Shown here piece after piece: positions 27,651 through 37,363 of a stretch of DNA of 64,000 nucleotides. This stretch comes from Pseudoalteromonas caenipelagi (lineage in GTDB: Bacteria > Pseudomonadota > Gammaproteobacteria > Enterobacterales > Alteromonadaceae): assembly GCF_013140855.1 (NCBI RefSeq), contig NZ_JABBPG010000008.1, positions 62,001-126,000 of the forward strand, in the 5' to 3' direction. Every line of letters begins with the position of its first letter. Positions within the stretch are counted from its first letter, which is position 1. The translations under genes and the position numbers were made by a program. The notes beneath the pieces are model-generated. The model saw only the letters and a program-made list of their open reading frames with translations. It did not search any database and was not told the DNA's origin.

Positions 27651-28397
27651 CTCGTTGTATCCTTGTTGATAATTAAGCTTTTCATTAAAAAACGATTTGA
27701 TTAGTTTTTAATGGCTCTTTTATTTTCTAAGCTGCTGTTTTTTATTTTTAGCAATTTGATGTTGTTGGTTGTTTGACTACATAAGTTCGGTAGTTCAAGA
27801 CATCTCAATAATGATTTAAATTGCACAGAATGAGTCATTTCATTCACCTTCTATTTGATTGCTTGTGAATTCATCACCGCTTAGTTTCAGCGCCCCAAGT
27901 TCGAGTATTAAGTTGGTAATTACTTAACGTCTTTGGGCATACGTGTTTGTCCGTTAGACATTTGTGCAAGATAGGGAAGGTGAATTCCTGTTTACCATTA
28001 ACAGTGTTTATACTCCCGATCTTGGCAGATATTTGAAATTTGTTTTTCTAATATCGCAACAATAGTAAATACAAAGTTAAAATTTAAACTAGGAGTAATA
28101 CGGCCATTAATGCAATAATTTCGGCGTTAAGTGGAGGGGAGATGCACTGAAGCGCAGATAGGAAATCATATTAAATATATTAAAATCAAAGGTTAACATG
28201 TTTGTTTTTTAAACTTGATAAGCTTTTCGTTATATTTTTCGCTGCCCAGTTAACGCTTGCGATCATTTTTTTGACAAACTATACATAAGTAGGCTTATTC
28301 AATTGGTCGTGGGTTACTTTTGATATGAATGACAGCGATGTCTTTTTTTCTTAAAGCTAGCCAAACCTGTATTCACGTATAACTTAGAGAGTGATTT
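27651..28397. other. Long divergent promoter region of two protease genes
   Basis: About 750 AT-rich bases between divergent secreted-protease genes. I see no coding frame with a ribosome-binding site. TTGACA at 28271-28276 is a candidate -35 box for the S8 gene, but no good -10 follows at 17-18 bases. A 10-bp inverted repeat (ATTCACCTTC at 27842, GAAGGTGAAT at 27976) is widely spaced and may be chance. Confidence 0.4.
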
Positions 28398-30062
28398 ATG
28401 GAAAATATAAAAAGAAAGAGTATCAGTATTGCAATGTGCGCAATCTCAATATTTGGTTCTAACGCCCTTTATGCAAAAACCCTCGCTCAAGACAATATGA
28501 AGGAGCGATTTATTATCAAACTCAATCCTGAGTATATGTTGAATGAATTAGGAAAAACGCAATATCTTCATAAAGATATGAATGAAGCAAAAGTAACTGT
28601 AATCGAGAGTTTTGCGTCAAAGGCTGGATTAACACTCACAAAACGCTTGATACAACAAGATGCAATGGTTGCCTATTTAACCCAGTCTGAACTCAAGGCT
28701 TTAAAGGCCAATCACAGCGTTAAATTTATTGAGGGCGACCCAAAACGTTACCTCCAATCAGAATCCATCCCTTACGGTATAAGCTTAATTCAGGCCAACC
28801 AATTACCCGATGTGGGCGCGGCTAATCGCAAGGTCTGTATTATGGATACGGGTTATACCCTAGGACATCCTGATTTACCGCATGCAAATATCACCGGTGA
28901 TGATGGTTATGGTGAATTTGATTCAGGCAATTGGTTTGAAGACGGCCATGGTCATGGCACGCACGTGGCAGGCACAATCGCGGCGATCGGGGGGAACGAT
29001 TTGGGCGTTGTTGGTGTTAATCCATCGGGTGAGCTTGGACTTCATATTGTCAAAGTATTCGACTCACAAGGGAGCTGGACCTATGGCTCTACAATCGCTG
29101 AAGCGGTTTATCAGTGTGCCGCAGCTGGTGCTAACGTCATCAATATGAGTTTAGGTGGCAATAAGCCTTCAGAATTGGAGCGTGAGGCATTTAATACCAC
29201 TTATCAACAAGGTGTGTTGCATATCGCCGCAGCTGGTAACAGTGGTTTTTTAAACCATCACTATCCAGCCTCTTACGATGATGTGGTATCTGTGGCTGCG
29301 GTCGATGAGCAAGGAATGAAAGCGAGTTTTTCTACCTATAACGATCAAGTTGAAGTTGCAGCGCCGGGCGTAAAGGTGAACTCCACAACCAAAAATGGTG
29401 AATATGGGAATATGAGCGGCACATCAATGGCAACTCCACATGTGTCCGGTGCAGCGGCACTACTTTGGGGCTATTTCCCAAATTGTACCAACCAACAAAT
29501 TCGCCAAGCTCTGCAAGTAACCGCCTTAGATAAAGGTCCTGTTGGGCGCGATAATGAATATGGCTTTGGCGTGATTCAGGTGCTTGCCGCAAAGCAGTAT
29601 CTTGATCAACAAGCCTGTGAGCTACCCGTTGGTTTGCCTGTTGCCAATTTTACCTACCGCGGCAATTTACTTGAAGTGTCTTTCACTGATACATCCACCG
29701 ATAACGATGCCATTGTTAGCCACCAGTGGGCATTTGGCGATGGCACCAGTAGTGTGCAGCAAAATCCAATTCATACCTATGACAAAGAAGGCACCTACAT
29801 GGTGCGCTTAGTCGTCACGGATAGCGAAGGACATCGCTCATTAAAAATTAAAGCAGTAAATGCTGATGATGGCATTGCGCCAATATGTGATGACCGAGCT
29901 CAATGGCAGCAAAATAAACACTATCGCATTGGGGATAAGGTGAAGTACTTAGATAAAAAATATACGGCCATTCATTGGGGAGCCGGAGCCACACCAGATG
30001 TGTTTACTCATGTATGGAAGTTTGATGGGTTATGTGACGACCCCACTCAGAACGCATTGTAA
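28398..30062 (+). CDS. Secreted S8 subtilisin-like protease with PKD and CBM5/12
   Basis: A 554-residue serine protease. Signal peptide about 1-26 (ending YAK), then an inhibitor_I9-type propeptide (RFIIKLNPEY to about 115). The triad is Asp150 in CIMDTGY, His186 in GHGHGTHVAG and Ser343 in SGTSMATPHV. A PKD domain follows (about 413-490; HQWAFGDGTSS), then a C-terminal CBM5/12-type module (about 500-548; WQQNKHYRIGDKVKYLDKKY and W-rich end), which usually binds chitin. The same PKD plus CBM5/12 tail occurs on the next gene, so both enzymes may be targeted to chitinous material. Same strand as the M4 gene, about 140 bases upstream of it. Confidence 0.9.
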   Translation: MENIKRKSISIAMCAISIFGSNALYAKTLAQDNMKERFIIKLNPEYMLNELGKTQYLHKDMNEAKVTVIESFASKAGLTLTKRLIQQDAMVAYLTQSELKALKANHSVKFIEGDPKRYLQSESIPYGISLIQANQLPDVGAANRKVCIMDTGYTLGHPDLPHANITGDDGYGEFDSGNWFEDGHGHGTHVAGTIAAIGGNDLGVVGVNPSGELGLHIVKVFDSQGSWTYGSTIAEAVYQCAAAGANVINMSLGGNKPSELEREAFNTTYQQGVLHIAAAGNSGFLNHHYPASYDDVVSVAAVDEQGMKASFSTYNDQVEVAAPGVKVNSTTKNGEYGNMSGTSMATPHVSGAAALLWGYFPNCTNQQIRQALQVTALDKGPVGRDNEYGFGVIQVLAAKQYLDQQACELPVGLPVANFTYRGNLLEVSFTDTSTDNDAIVSHQWAFGDGTSSVQQNPIHTYDKEGTYMVRLVVTDSEGHRSLKIKAVNADDGIAPICDDRAQWQQNKHYRIGDKVKYLDKKYTAIHWGAGATPDVFTHVWKFDGLCDDPTQNAL

Positions 30063-30204
30063 GCATCACCTCTGGCTAGATGATGACTTTTAATATCGTC
30101 TACCTGCTCATGACTTTAAATGTATCAAGTTCGGTTCAAACCATGTATCGGCATCGTCAGTAAGGTATATTGCTATACGTGGTTTGATTTTTAGGGATAA
30201 GCTA

Positions 30205-32157
30205 ATGAAAAACAAAATCAATAAACATCAATATTTACTCGTTTTGTTCGCTTTCAGTACATCGTCAGTGTGCGCTGCAGAACGGGTTGACGCGAGTGCA
30301 TTTTATGCTGCTTTAAAGCATAGTCAGTCTGTTTATACGACAAGTGATCTTACTGTACACACACTACTGCGTGATGCACAAACCTTGCGCCAAGTCTTGC
30401 TACCTTCGGGCATTACAAAAATGCGCAAACAACAATACTATCAAGGGCTCCCCTTATTGGGAGAGTCTTTTGTTGTGGGCCTCAAGAACTATAATATTTA
30501 TAGTTTATATGGTGATGTAATAACACACATTAGCGACGATATTACGTCAACAGTACCAAAAATTACAGCACAAGTAGCTATTCGAAAGGCATTGGAAAAT
30601 ACACAGCTGAGTCGCTCAGCTGTTCAAAATACCACACAAAAGCTGCATGTCTGGTTAGACGATAGCAACAAAGCACATTTAGTTTGGCTGGTTTCTTTTT
30701 ATAGTGACGTTGTAGTACCGACTCGTCCCTATTTCATTATTGATGCCCACAGTGGCCATATTCTGAAGCAATGGGAAGGGTTAACTCATGCCTCTACACC
30801 AATAAAAGCAAGTGGCCCTGGGGGAAATGGTAAAACTGGACTCTACTACTATGGGGCTGAAGATGGGCTTGCAAAGTTCGATGCAATTGAGCGCCAAGGT
30901 ACTTGCTATTTAGATAGTGCCAATGTGACTACCTATGATATGCGTAACACCACAGGCGAACTGCATTTACACGAATTTGCTTGTTCAGAGAATACCACCA
31001 GAGAAGTAAATGGTGCGTTTTCGCCCTTAAACGATGCCCATGCTTTTGCACAGCTTACCGATAAAATGTTCAATGAGTGGGTTAACACGTCGGCGCTCAC
31101 CACAAAAATCAAAATGCGTGTGCACTATGGGCAAGATAGAGCGGCCGCATTTTGGAATGGAGAGTTTGTAACTTTAGGGGATGGCACACAAAAAACTTAT
31201 CCATCCGCTACATTGAGTGTGACATCCCATGAAATTGCGCACGGCTTTACGGAGCAACATTCGCAATTGGTTTATAGCGGTCAATCAGGTGGGCTCAATG
31301 AAGCCTACTCAGACATTACCGCGGCTGCGCTGAATCAATTTGTACACCAACAATTTAACTGGCAAATTGGTGACAAACTGTTGAAAGAGCCTGGAACCGT
31401 CAGGTCAATGGATAACCCCAAAATGAGTCATACCAGTCAATATGTTGAAGGCACAGGCGTACATCGTAGCTCAGGGATTTTTAACAAAGCATTTTATGAA
31501 CTTGCCACAACGACCGGTTGGAGCATTAAAAAGGCGTTTAAGCTGTTTACGTTGGCCAATCAGCTCTATTGGACCAGTGACGCCACGTTTGAGTCGGCAG
31601 GGCAAGGGCTTTACCAAGCAGCTTTGGATCTCAACTACTGTGTAAACGATGTTGTACTGGCGATGGAATCGGTTGGTGTTTATGATTCAGGTGTAAAGAA
31701 CGATAGTTACTGCCCAAGTCAAGATCATGACGCGGGGCCCACCGCATTGTTTACGTATAACAAAACGCAGTTGCAAGTCAGTTTTACTGATCACTCAACA
31801 GACGATAACGGTATTGCCAGTTATTACTGGGATTTTGGTGATGGCCAGTCGTCAACACTCGCAAGTCCAACACATATCTACCAACAACCCGGGAGTTATC
31901 AAGTTCGTTTGACTGCGATGGATAGCAAAAATACACTCGATCATACATTGCAAACGATTCAGGTTGTCAGCGACAGCTGTCATGTAGCCGCTTGGAAGCC
32001 CGAACAGATATATCGCTATCCAGATAAAGCCGCGTATAACAACTTAGTCTATCGGGCTCAATGGTGGACCAAAGGAAGTCGCCCAGATCTCAATTCTGGC
32101 AATGGTAAAGTATGGCGCTACGTTGAACCCTGTTTAGTAAGTAGTACTGATAGGTAG
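30205..32157 (+). CDS. Secreted M4 thermolysin-like protease with PKD and CBM5/12
   Basis: A 650-residue neutral metalloprotease. ATG at 30205 has AGGGA eight bases upstream and starts the signal peptide (to about residue 25, SSVCA); an in-frame TTG seven codons earlier is less likely. The propeptide has FTP and PepSY parts (LGESFVVGLK, APKITAQVAIRKAL-like region). The catalytic motif HEIAH is at about 342-346, with the third zinc ligand Glu366 in GGLNEAYSD. A PKD domain (about 510-590; YYWDFGDGQSS) and a CBM5/12-like tail (YRYPDKAAYNNLVYRAQWWTKG) follow. It is a paralogous domain set to the S8 gene. Confidence 0.92.
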   Translation: MKNKINKHQYLLVLFAFSTSSVCAAERVDASAFYAALKHSQSVYTTSDLTVHTLLRDAQTLRQVLLPSGITKMRKQQYYQGLPLLGESFVVGLKNYNIYSLYGDVITHISDDITSTVPKITAQVAIRKALENTQLSRSAVQNTTQKLHVWLDDSNKAHLVWLVSFYSDVVVPTRPYFIIDAHSGHILKQWEGLTHASTPIKASGPGGNGKTGLYYYGAEDGLAKFDAIERQGTCYLDSANVTTYDMRNTTGELHLHEFACSENTTREVNGAFSPLNDAHAFAQLTDKMFNEWVNTSALTTKIKMRVHYGQDRAAAFWNGEFVTLGDGTQKTYPSATLSVTSHEIAHGFTEQHSQLVYSGQSGGLNEAYSDITAAALNQFVHQQFNWQIGDKLLKEPGTVRSMDNPKMSHTSQYVEGTGVHRSSGIFNKAFYELATTTGWSIKKAFKLFTLANQLYWTSDATFESAGQGLYQAALDLNYCVNDVVLAMESVGVYDSGVKNDSYCPSQDHDAGPTALFTYNKTQLQVSFTDHSTDDNGIASYYWDFGDGQSSTLASPTHIYQQPGSYQVRLTAMDSKNTLDHTLQTIQVVSDSCHVAAWKPEQIYRYPDKAAYNNLVYRAQWWTKGSRPDLNSGNGKVWRYVEPCLVSSTDR

Positions 32158-32287
32158 TAGCGATGTTTGGAGGCACGTATCAGGGGTGGCCATACACGTT
32201 GATTACTAAGGTCTTAAACTATTGAACTGCTCCAATTGTGCAGGACATCATTGATAATGGAGTACAATCCAAATATTGATGTGAAAA

Positions 32288-32553
32288 ATGACAAAAAGAG
32301 CAAACTGAAGTTATCCTGCTGAGTCTATACGAGAAGCTGTCGCATTGGTCACTAAACAAGGCTTTAAACAAGGTTTATAGTGTTTCAAAGACCGCAGCAC
32401 CTTGTATGAGGTTACAGATATTTGCTGTGCAATTGGAAAGCCAAATTTGAAGCTGAGCAATCAGGTACTGCTTTAAATTCAGACGAACGTGTTGAATTAT
32501 TGAGGCTTCGTAATGAAAACAAAGAGGCTAGGAAAAGTTGTAACTTACTTATG
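32288..32553 (+). pseudogene. Remnant of an IS3-family transposase orfA
   Basis: Read across stops and frameshifts, the sequence begins MTKRAN, continues SIREAVALVTKQGFKQG and, in another frame, CNWKAKFEAEQSGTALNSDERVELLRLRNENKEAR. This is the N-terminal HTH protein (OrfA) of IS3/IS911-type elements. The part encoding orfB and the terminal repeats are missing. It fills most of the 437-base gap between the M4 protease and the sugar-oxidation operon. Confidence 0.75.
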
Positions 32554-32555
32554 CA

Positions 32556-32588
32556 AAGGGAAGTGGACATGGGCAGCCCACTTCCCTT
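32556..32588 (-). terminator. Terminator hairpin of the sugar-oxidation operon
   Basis: AAGGGAAGTGG and CCACTTCCCTT form an 11-bp perfect stem around 11 bases, seven bases past the stop of the last minus-strand gene. Only three T residues follow on that strand, so efficiency is uncertain. Confidence 0.55.
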
Positions 32589-32594
32589 AACACT

Positions 32595-33470
32595 TTATTG
32601 AAGAATTTTATCTAAGTTTTGTTTTGACAGGGCAACTGACTGTATTGGACTGAGTCCTTCAGGATAGTGCTCTTGCTCTAATACAATCCATTCAACGCTG
32701 CCTTGTTCATATAACGCTTTAGTGAGATTTGGCCAGTCTATGCCATTATTTAATCCTATGATCGGTGACAGGTTATCAGGGTTTTTCTCAGGAATAACTA
32801 CCTTGTAGTGGGTTGTTTTTGTGCGGTTGGGATACTTTTTAACATAGGCAACCGGATCTTGTCCCGCAAAAGATGTCCAACCCACATCTTGCTGCAATAC
32901 AACATTAGGGCTGGTATTTTCTGCTATGAAGTCCCAGAATGTAGCTCCGTTATATTGGGCAAATTCATGTTGATGATTGTGATAGCCAATTTGCATATCG
33001 TACGGCGCTAGTTTATCTGCAAGATCATTTAAGTCTTTGACTACATCAGCTACTTGCTCGTGATCCCATGCGCGTTTTTCCCATGGGTCGATTAAATACT
33101 TTACGCCTAGTGTTTGATAGAATTTAACTGAGTCGCTGAACTTGTCTTCTGAGAATTGCTTAAAATCGATATGGGCACCACTGGCTTGTAAGCTCAAACT
33201 ATCTAAAAATTTACGCAGACCTTGAGGATCATTTTTATAGGGGCCAAATTCTCCAGCAAACTCCACGCCATCAAAGCCCATGCGAGCTAGCTGGGTTATG
33301 GTGCCGTTGAAGTCTTGTTTTAAAGCATCTTTAACAGACCAAAGTTGTACACTGACTTTTTTCTTGTTCGTTATTCGATAAAAATCTCTTTGATTATCTA
33401 CCACAGCATGTTGGCATCCTGATAGACTTGTACCTAATAGCAGGGCTAAGGCGAGTGTTCTTTTTTTCAT
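32595..33470 (-). CDS. Lipoprotein-type sugar phosphate isomerase/epimerase family protein
   Basis: A 291-residue TIM-barrel protein of the xylose isomerase-like (AP endonuclease 2) family. ATG at 33470, with AGGA nine bases upstream, begins a lipoprotein signal: ALLLGTSLSGC puts the lipid-modified cysteine near residue 18, so it is likely anchored in the periplasm. Barrel segments include KVSVQLWSVKDALKQD, GFDGVEFAGEFG, GYHNHQHEF and QQDVGWTSFAGQDP with probable metal-binding Glu, Asp and His. Relatives beside GMC dehydrogenases act on keto-sugars. It is the last gene of the operon, 10 bases after the GMC stop. Confidence 0.85.
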   Translation of the reverse strand: MKKRTLALALLLGTSLSGCQHAVVDNQRDFYRITNKKKVSVQLWSVKDALKQDFNGTITQLARMGFDGVEFAGEFGPYKNDPQGLRKFLDSLSLQASGAHIDFKQFSEDKFSDSVKFYQTLGVKYLIDPWEKRAWDHEQVADVVKDLNDLADKLAPYDMQIGYHNHQHEFAQYNGATFWDFIAENTSPNVVLQQDVGWTSFAGQDPVAYVKKYPNRTKTTHYKVVIPEKNPDNLSPIIGLNNGIDWPNLTKALYEQGSVEWIVLEQEHYPEGLSPIQSVALSKQNLDKILQ

Positions 33471-33480
33471 GCTTATTTTC

Positions 33481-35211
33481 CTAAATTCGACGGTTTTTAA
33501 ATTCTTTTGCGGCATAATCAACAGCTCTAGCCGTAATAGCCATAAAAGTGAGTGATGGATTGACGGTAGCCGTTGAACAAAAACTGGCACCATCAGTTAC
33601 AAATAAATTCGGAATATCATGGCTTTGATTAAATCCATTCAATACTGACTCTTTTGGATCGGAGCCCATTCTCGCTGTACCGACCTCGTGAATAGCAAGC
33701 CCTGGGTGGCGCTCGTGATAGCGCGTATAGCAATACACATCCTTCAATCCAGCTTTGAACAGCATGTTTTTGGCGGTCTGCGCTGCATCATCCATCATCA
33801 ACTTTTCATTATCTGACCATTGGCAATTGATAAGTAGTTGCGGTACTCCCCATTTATCCGTTTTCGTTGGATGCAACGATACGTGGTTTTCGTATCTGGG
33901 CAACATTTCTCCTTGAGCAGATAACCCAAATAACCAACGTCCGGCTTGCGTCATGTTATTTTTGAAATCAGCACCAAACCCATCACTGCTAGATTTAGCG
34001 CGCCAGTCCTCTCGACTCGACCAAGCTGCCAACGCATAGCCTCTTTTATAGTCCATTGCGTATCGACTAGGTTTATATTGAAAGTTTGGGATATAGGGGC
34101 TTGTCGGTCGCCGTCCCGAGTAATATTCATTGTCAAAACCCTCTACTACGCCAACAGCTCTCGCATTGTAATTATGATCCATCAAATAGTGACCAAGTAC
34201 ACCTGAGCTGTTTGCAATGCCATTTGGAAAGGTTTTAGACTTAGAATTCAATAATATTTGTGTCGATCCGAGTGTAGATGCACACAAAAAAACCATGTGA
34301 GCGTAATACTCTCTTGTTTCTAAGCTTTCATTGTCAACCACTCTCACACCAACCACCCTGTTTCTATTGCGATCATAAATCAAGCTGTGCACCACACTAT
34401 TAGGGGCAATATGTAAATTTCCGGTTTTTGCGGCCGCAGGTAGGGTTGAACTTTGCGTTGAGAAATAAGCCCCAAAGGAACAACCTTTTTGACATTCATT
34501 GCGGGCTTGGCACTGTACTCTGCCTTGCGCTAAGTGTAATTCTGTTGGCTTAGTTAAATGTGCAGCTCTGCCCATCACCATGGGCCTATCGGGGTAAAGC
34601 TTTGCTAATTTATCTTTGAGCATGCGCTCTGGCGCAGTCCATTCAAATGCAGGTAAAGACACGCTGTTGGGTAAAGTATCTAAATTATCCATATTTGCAG
34701 CGATACCAACATGTGCTTCAACATGAGCATACCATGGTGCTAAATCGTTATATCGAATAGGCCAGTCATTACCATAGCCATCTGCTTTATTAGCTTCAAA
34801 ATCCCATTGATTGAACCGATAGGATTGGCGATGCCAAAGTAATGACTTACCACCAAGCTGATTGGCGCGTATCCAGCTAAACCCTGTGCCTTGAGCAGTG
34901 GTGTACGGCAAGTCTCTGTCGTTGCCAAAAAAATGTTTTGTTGAATCGCTGAATGCGTAGCATCGTTTTTGCACATTATACTGTTGCTCAACAAGTAAAT
35001 TATCGACTTTCATACGATTGTCAAACAACCAAGGGCCCTTGTGTTCACCGATATAATCTTTGCGATGTTCAACAATACGACCTCGCTCGATCATCAGTGT
35101 TTTGAAGCCTCGTTCGCAAAACTCTTTGGCTGCCCAGCCGCCAGTAATGCCTGAACCCACGACTAACACATCAAACTTTTCTTTGCTATTTTTTATGTAT
35201 AAATCTGTCAT
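33481..35211 (-). CDS. GMC-family FAD-dependent sugar dehydrogenase
   Basis: A 576-residue oxidoreductase. The FAD-binding loop VVGSGITGGWAAKEF is near residues 17-31 and MIERGR ends the second strand. A cysteine-rich CQARNECQKGC segment (about 235-245) is typical of glucoside 3-dehydrogenase-like GMC proteins. The C-terminal domain has HEVGTARMG and TVNPSLTFMAIT with the catalytic His and Asn. It probably oxidises a sugar or glycoside at C3 and passes electrons to a cytochrome. GTG at 35214 is an alternative start. The small subunit lies 9 bases upstream. Confidence 0.87.
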   Translation of the reverse strand: MTDLYIKNSKEKFDVLVVGSGITGGWAAKEFCERGFKTLMIERGRIVEHRKDYIGEHKGPWLFDNRMKVDNLLVEQQYNVQKRCYAFSDSTKHFFGNDRDLPYTTAQGTGFSWIRANQLGGKSLLWHRQSYRFNQWDFEANKADGYGNDWPIRYNDLAPWYAHVEAHVGIAANMDNLDTLPNSVSLPAFEWTAPERMLKDKLAKLYPDRPMVMGRAAHLTKPTELHLAQGRVQCQARNECQKGCSFGAYFSTQSSTLPAAAKTGNLHIAPNSVVHSLIYDRNRNRVVGVRVVDNESLETREYYAHMVFLCASTLGSTQILLNSKSKTFPNGIANSSGVLGHYLMDHNYNARAVGVVEGFDNEYYSGRRPTSPYIPNFQYKPSRYAMDYKRGYALAAWSSREDWRAKSSSDGFGADFKNNMTQAGRWLFGLSAQGEMLPRYENHVSLHPTKTDKWGVPQLLINCQWSDNEKLMMDDAAQTAKNMLFKAGLKDVYCYTRYHERHPGLAIHEVGTARMGSDPKESVLNGFNQSHDIPNLFVTDGASFCSTATVNPSLTFMAITARAVDYAAKEFKNRRI

Positions 35212-35220
35212 CACATGAAC

Positions 35221-35835
35221 CTAATAAAACCCGAGTGAGCCCCAGCAGTTTCCCACCGATGTATATTCAATCGAGCCTTTAAAACCACCTGGTATCGCTT
35301 GGTATTTTAAGGCTTGAGTTGCACCATACTCAGTAGTGAAATAACCAAAAACTATCAAATTTTTAAGCAACTTGAGTGTTTTCCTATCTTGTTTATCAAA
35401 CCCATGTGATTGCGCTTCTACACATTGCATCACTTTGAGTTGGTGCTCGAAAGATTGCGCAATAAAGGGGCCATTAAAGTTGCTTTGGCTAAAGTTCATT
35501 ACTTTTTGTAGTAGACTTATGACTGCTTGCTGGTCCTGCATGCTGTGAACCGTTTTTAACTGATGATCTATAAACCCATGTACATCCAATTCGCTGGCAG
35601 ATAAAGTCTCTGTTTTGGGCATTACCAAGTCGACCATACATTTGAGCAGTTTCATGTGATGTTGTTTTAATAGAGCGCCATCCTTGTCGGCACTATTTGC
35701 CTTTATAGAATATGCAAATGCGCTTGATAGTACTGAGCCGTCCAAGAATTGTGCTGCTGAAGCCCCCCCCAGCAAAACAGTTAAGTGATGTAAGAATTGC
35801 CGCTTTTTCTTATCAATGTCGGTTAGTTGAGTCAT
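35221..35835 (-). CDS. Gluconate 2-dehydrogenase subunit 3-like small subunit
   Basis: A 204-residue protein of the family that accompanies GMC sugar dehydrogenases as a secretion or hitchhiker subunit. Signs: N-terminal DKKKRQFLHHLTVLLGGASA resembling a degenerate Tat signal without the twin arginine, a VDLVMPKTETLSASELDVHGFIDH core, and C-terminal VFGYFTTEYGATQALKYQAIPGGF. The complex usually acts in the periplasm. It sits directly upstream of the GMC gene. Confidence 0.85.
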   Translation of the reverse strand: MTQLTDIDKKKRQFLHHLTVLLGGASAAQFLDGSVLSSAFAYSIKANSADKDGALLKQHHMKLLKCMVDLVMPKTETLSASELDVHGFIDHQLKTVHSMQDQQAVISLLQKVMNFSQSNFNGPFIAQSFEHQLKVMQCVEAQSHGFDKQDRKTLKLLKNLIVFGYFTTEYGATQALKYQAIPGGFKGSIEYTSVGNCWGSLGFY

Positions 35836-35860
35836 TTCAGCTTCCTATGCATAGAAGTTT

Positions 35861-36918
35861 TTATTTTTGCTGTACGAGTAAAAAGGCAAATGCAATGATT
35901 AAAGTACAAGGGAATAACACCAAGTACCCTAATGTAGCTTGGCCCGTAATCAGTTCAACGTGCTCGTCTGTTAAATTATATTGCTGTGCTTCTGTTCTCG
36001 CTAAATCAATCCACCTACCAATCACTGGACTCCACAAACTGACAGAGAGCATACCGACCCCGCCCATAACTGACAGACTTAAAGCGCCAGTGTTAGGTAA
36101 TTTTTTTGCAACAAAGCCAAGCATAGTAGGCCAAAAATACGTAACACCCAATGCAAACAATAATGCTGAAAAATAGACCTTAATACCGATTTTCGTACTC
36201 ATTAAAAAAGACCTAAAGCAGCAAATATTGCAGAGACGTACTACACACCAATGGGGTCAAACGAGTGCACAAAAGGTCCTGCAAAAAAGCGTCCTACGGC
36301 CATTGCTCCTGTTATCATCGCCATAACAATCATAGGGGGAGCACCAGTGTCGCCGAAAACTCTTTCTATCCATTGTTGAGTACTTAGCTCTGTCACAGAG
36401 GTTAAAGGCTGACAAAATGCCATAAAGATAAACAATGGGTGCAGCAGGTTTCTCACATTACCTAATATAGATATTTTTTCTACAGCTTTAGCTGGGAAGG
36501 CTTGGGCCAGCACTAAATATCCATAAAGTATGGTTGGGAGCAGCATTACGGCTTTGTTTGTATGAAATATATCCGCAATCAGTGGATTACACCCAGCTTT
36601 GACAGCCCTATTAGCAAAGCCAATACAAAAGCTTGATATAATTAGCAAGCCAAAGCCCGCTGCACTCATGGTTAATATGAGCCCCAAAACATATCCGATT
36701 AAGGCAATGAACAGTAGTTTCTTGGGCCCTAGCCAGTTATAAGCAACGCCATCAAAAATAGTGGCTACAGGAAAGTCTAAAAGTGCCATCGCATTGACCC
36801 AGCTAAGCTGCGCATTAAGCTGAGTTAATATTCCCGCTCTAATAGCAAAAGTCATTGCAGTTACGGTGAGTGCCAAACAGCAGGCAACGAATAGTCTATT
36901 GGAATTTTGTTGGTTCAT
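35861..36918 (-). pseudogene. Inactivated MFS sugar transporter
   Basis: Two frames, 36241-36918 (from MNQQNSNRLF) and 35861-36202, together read as one major-facilitator sugar transporter. The break has two lesions: an in-frame TAG at 36241-36243 after HSFDPIGV, followed in the same frame by YVSAIFAALGLF, and then loss of one T in a T run (complement of A6 at 36204-36209), after which the frame resumes at MSTKIGI. Against the family as I know it, segments are also missing near residues 37-45 and 135-160. All hallmark segments such as SSFCIGFANRAVKAGCNPLIAD remain readable. The rest of the operon looks intact, so substrate uptake is probably lost or done elsewhere. Confidence 0.85.
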
Positions 36919-37244
36919 TTTTTGCAAACCAGCCTTGTGTACTCAACAATCACCTTTTTAACCGCGCCAAACTCTCCTGTTTTAACCAGCTCTTCGGCTT
37001 GTTTGATAAGGAGATAATTCGCGTATGCACAAGTAAGTCCACAAAGCCATTTAGATTTATAGATCTCTAGTTCAAGTTCCAATGCTTGAGCAAGGCTGAC
37101 GGTAGCTGGTTTGTCGCGCAATACAAGAAAGTGTAAATGGTTAGGCATTACGATAACCACGAAGTCCATTCTTTGAGATTTAGGTAACGCACAAATAAAT
37201 GCATCAGGCCCTCCATCGACCATGCCCATTCTTACTTTTCTCAC
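36915..37244 (-). pseudogene. Truncated Y1/IS200-like (RAYT) transposase fragment
   Basis: 109 residues containing DFVVIVMPNHLHFLV, which carries the HxH metal motif of Y1 (REP-associated or IS200-like) transposases. The flanking sequence lacks the normal N-terminal strands and I see no catalytic tyrosine helix in the right place. The TGA stop overlaps the ATG of the MFS pseudogene as ATGA. Probably a degenerate or host-fused transposase piece inserted between the AraC regulator and its operon. Confidence 0.45.
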
Positions 37245-37363
37245 TCGTTGTCACCTATTTACATTCTAATTACAGAACAGTCTATTATTTTGTCCCATGA
37301 AGCTGTTAAGATAATTTCAGTCTAAAATAAAATAAAATCGGCGTTTTACATATAAAGTTTGTG

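Noticed and set aside
27842..27985. 10-bp inverted repeat in the protease promoter region
   Set aside because: The arms are about 125 bases apart in AT-rich DNA and no element or second copy is visible.
36204..36243. Sequencing error as the cause of the broken MFS transporter
   Set aside because: A homopolymer error could explain the frameshift, but not the separate in-frame TAG and the missing segments, so a pseudogene is preferred.
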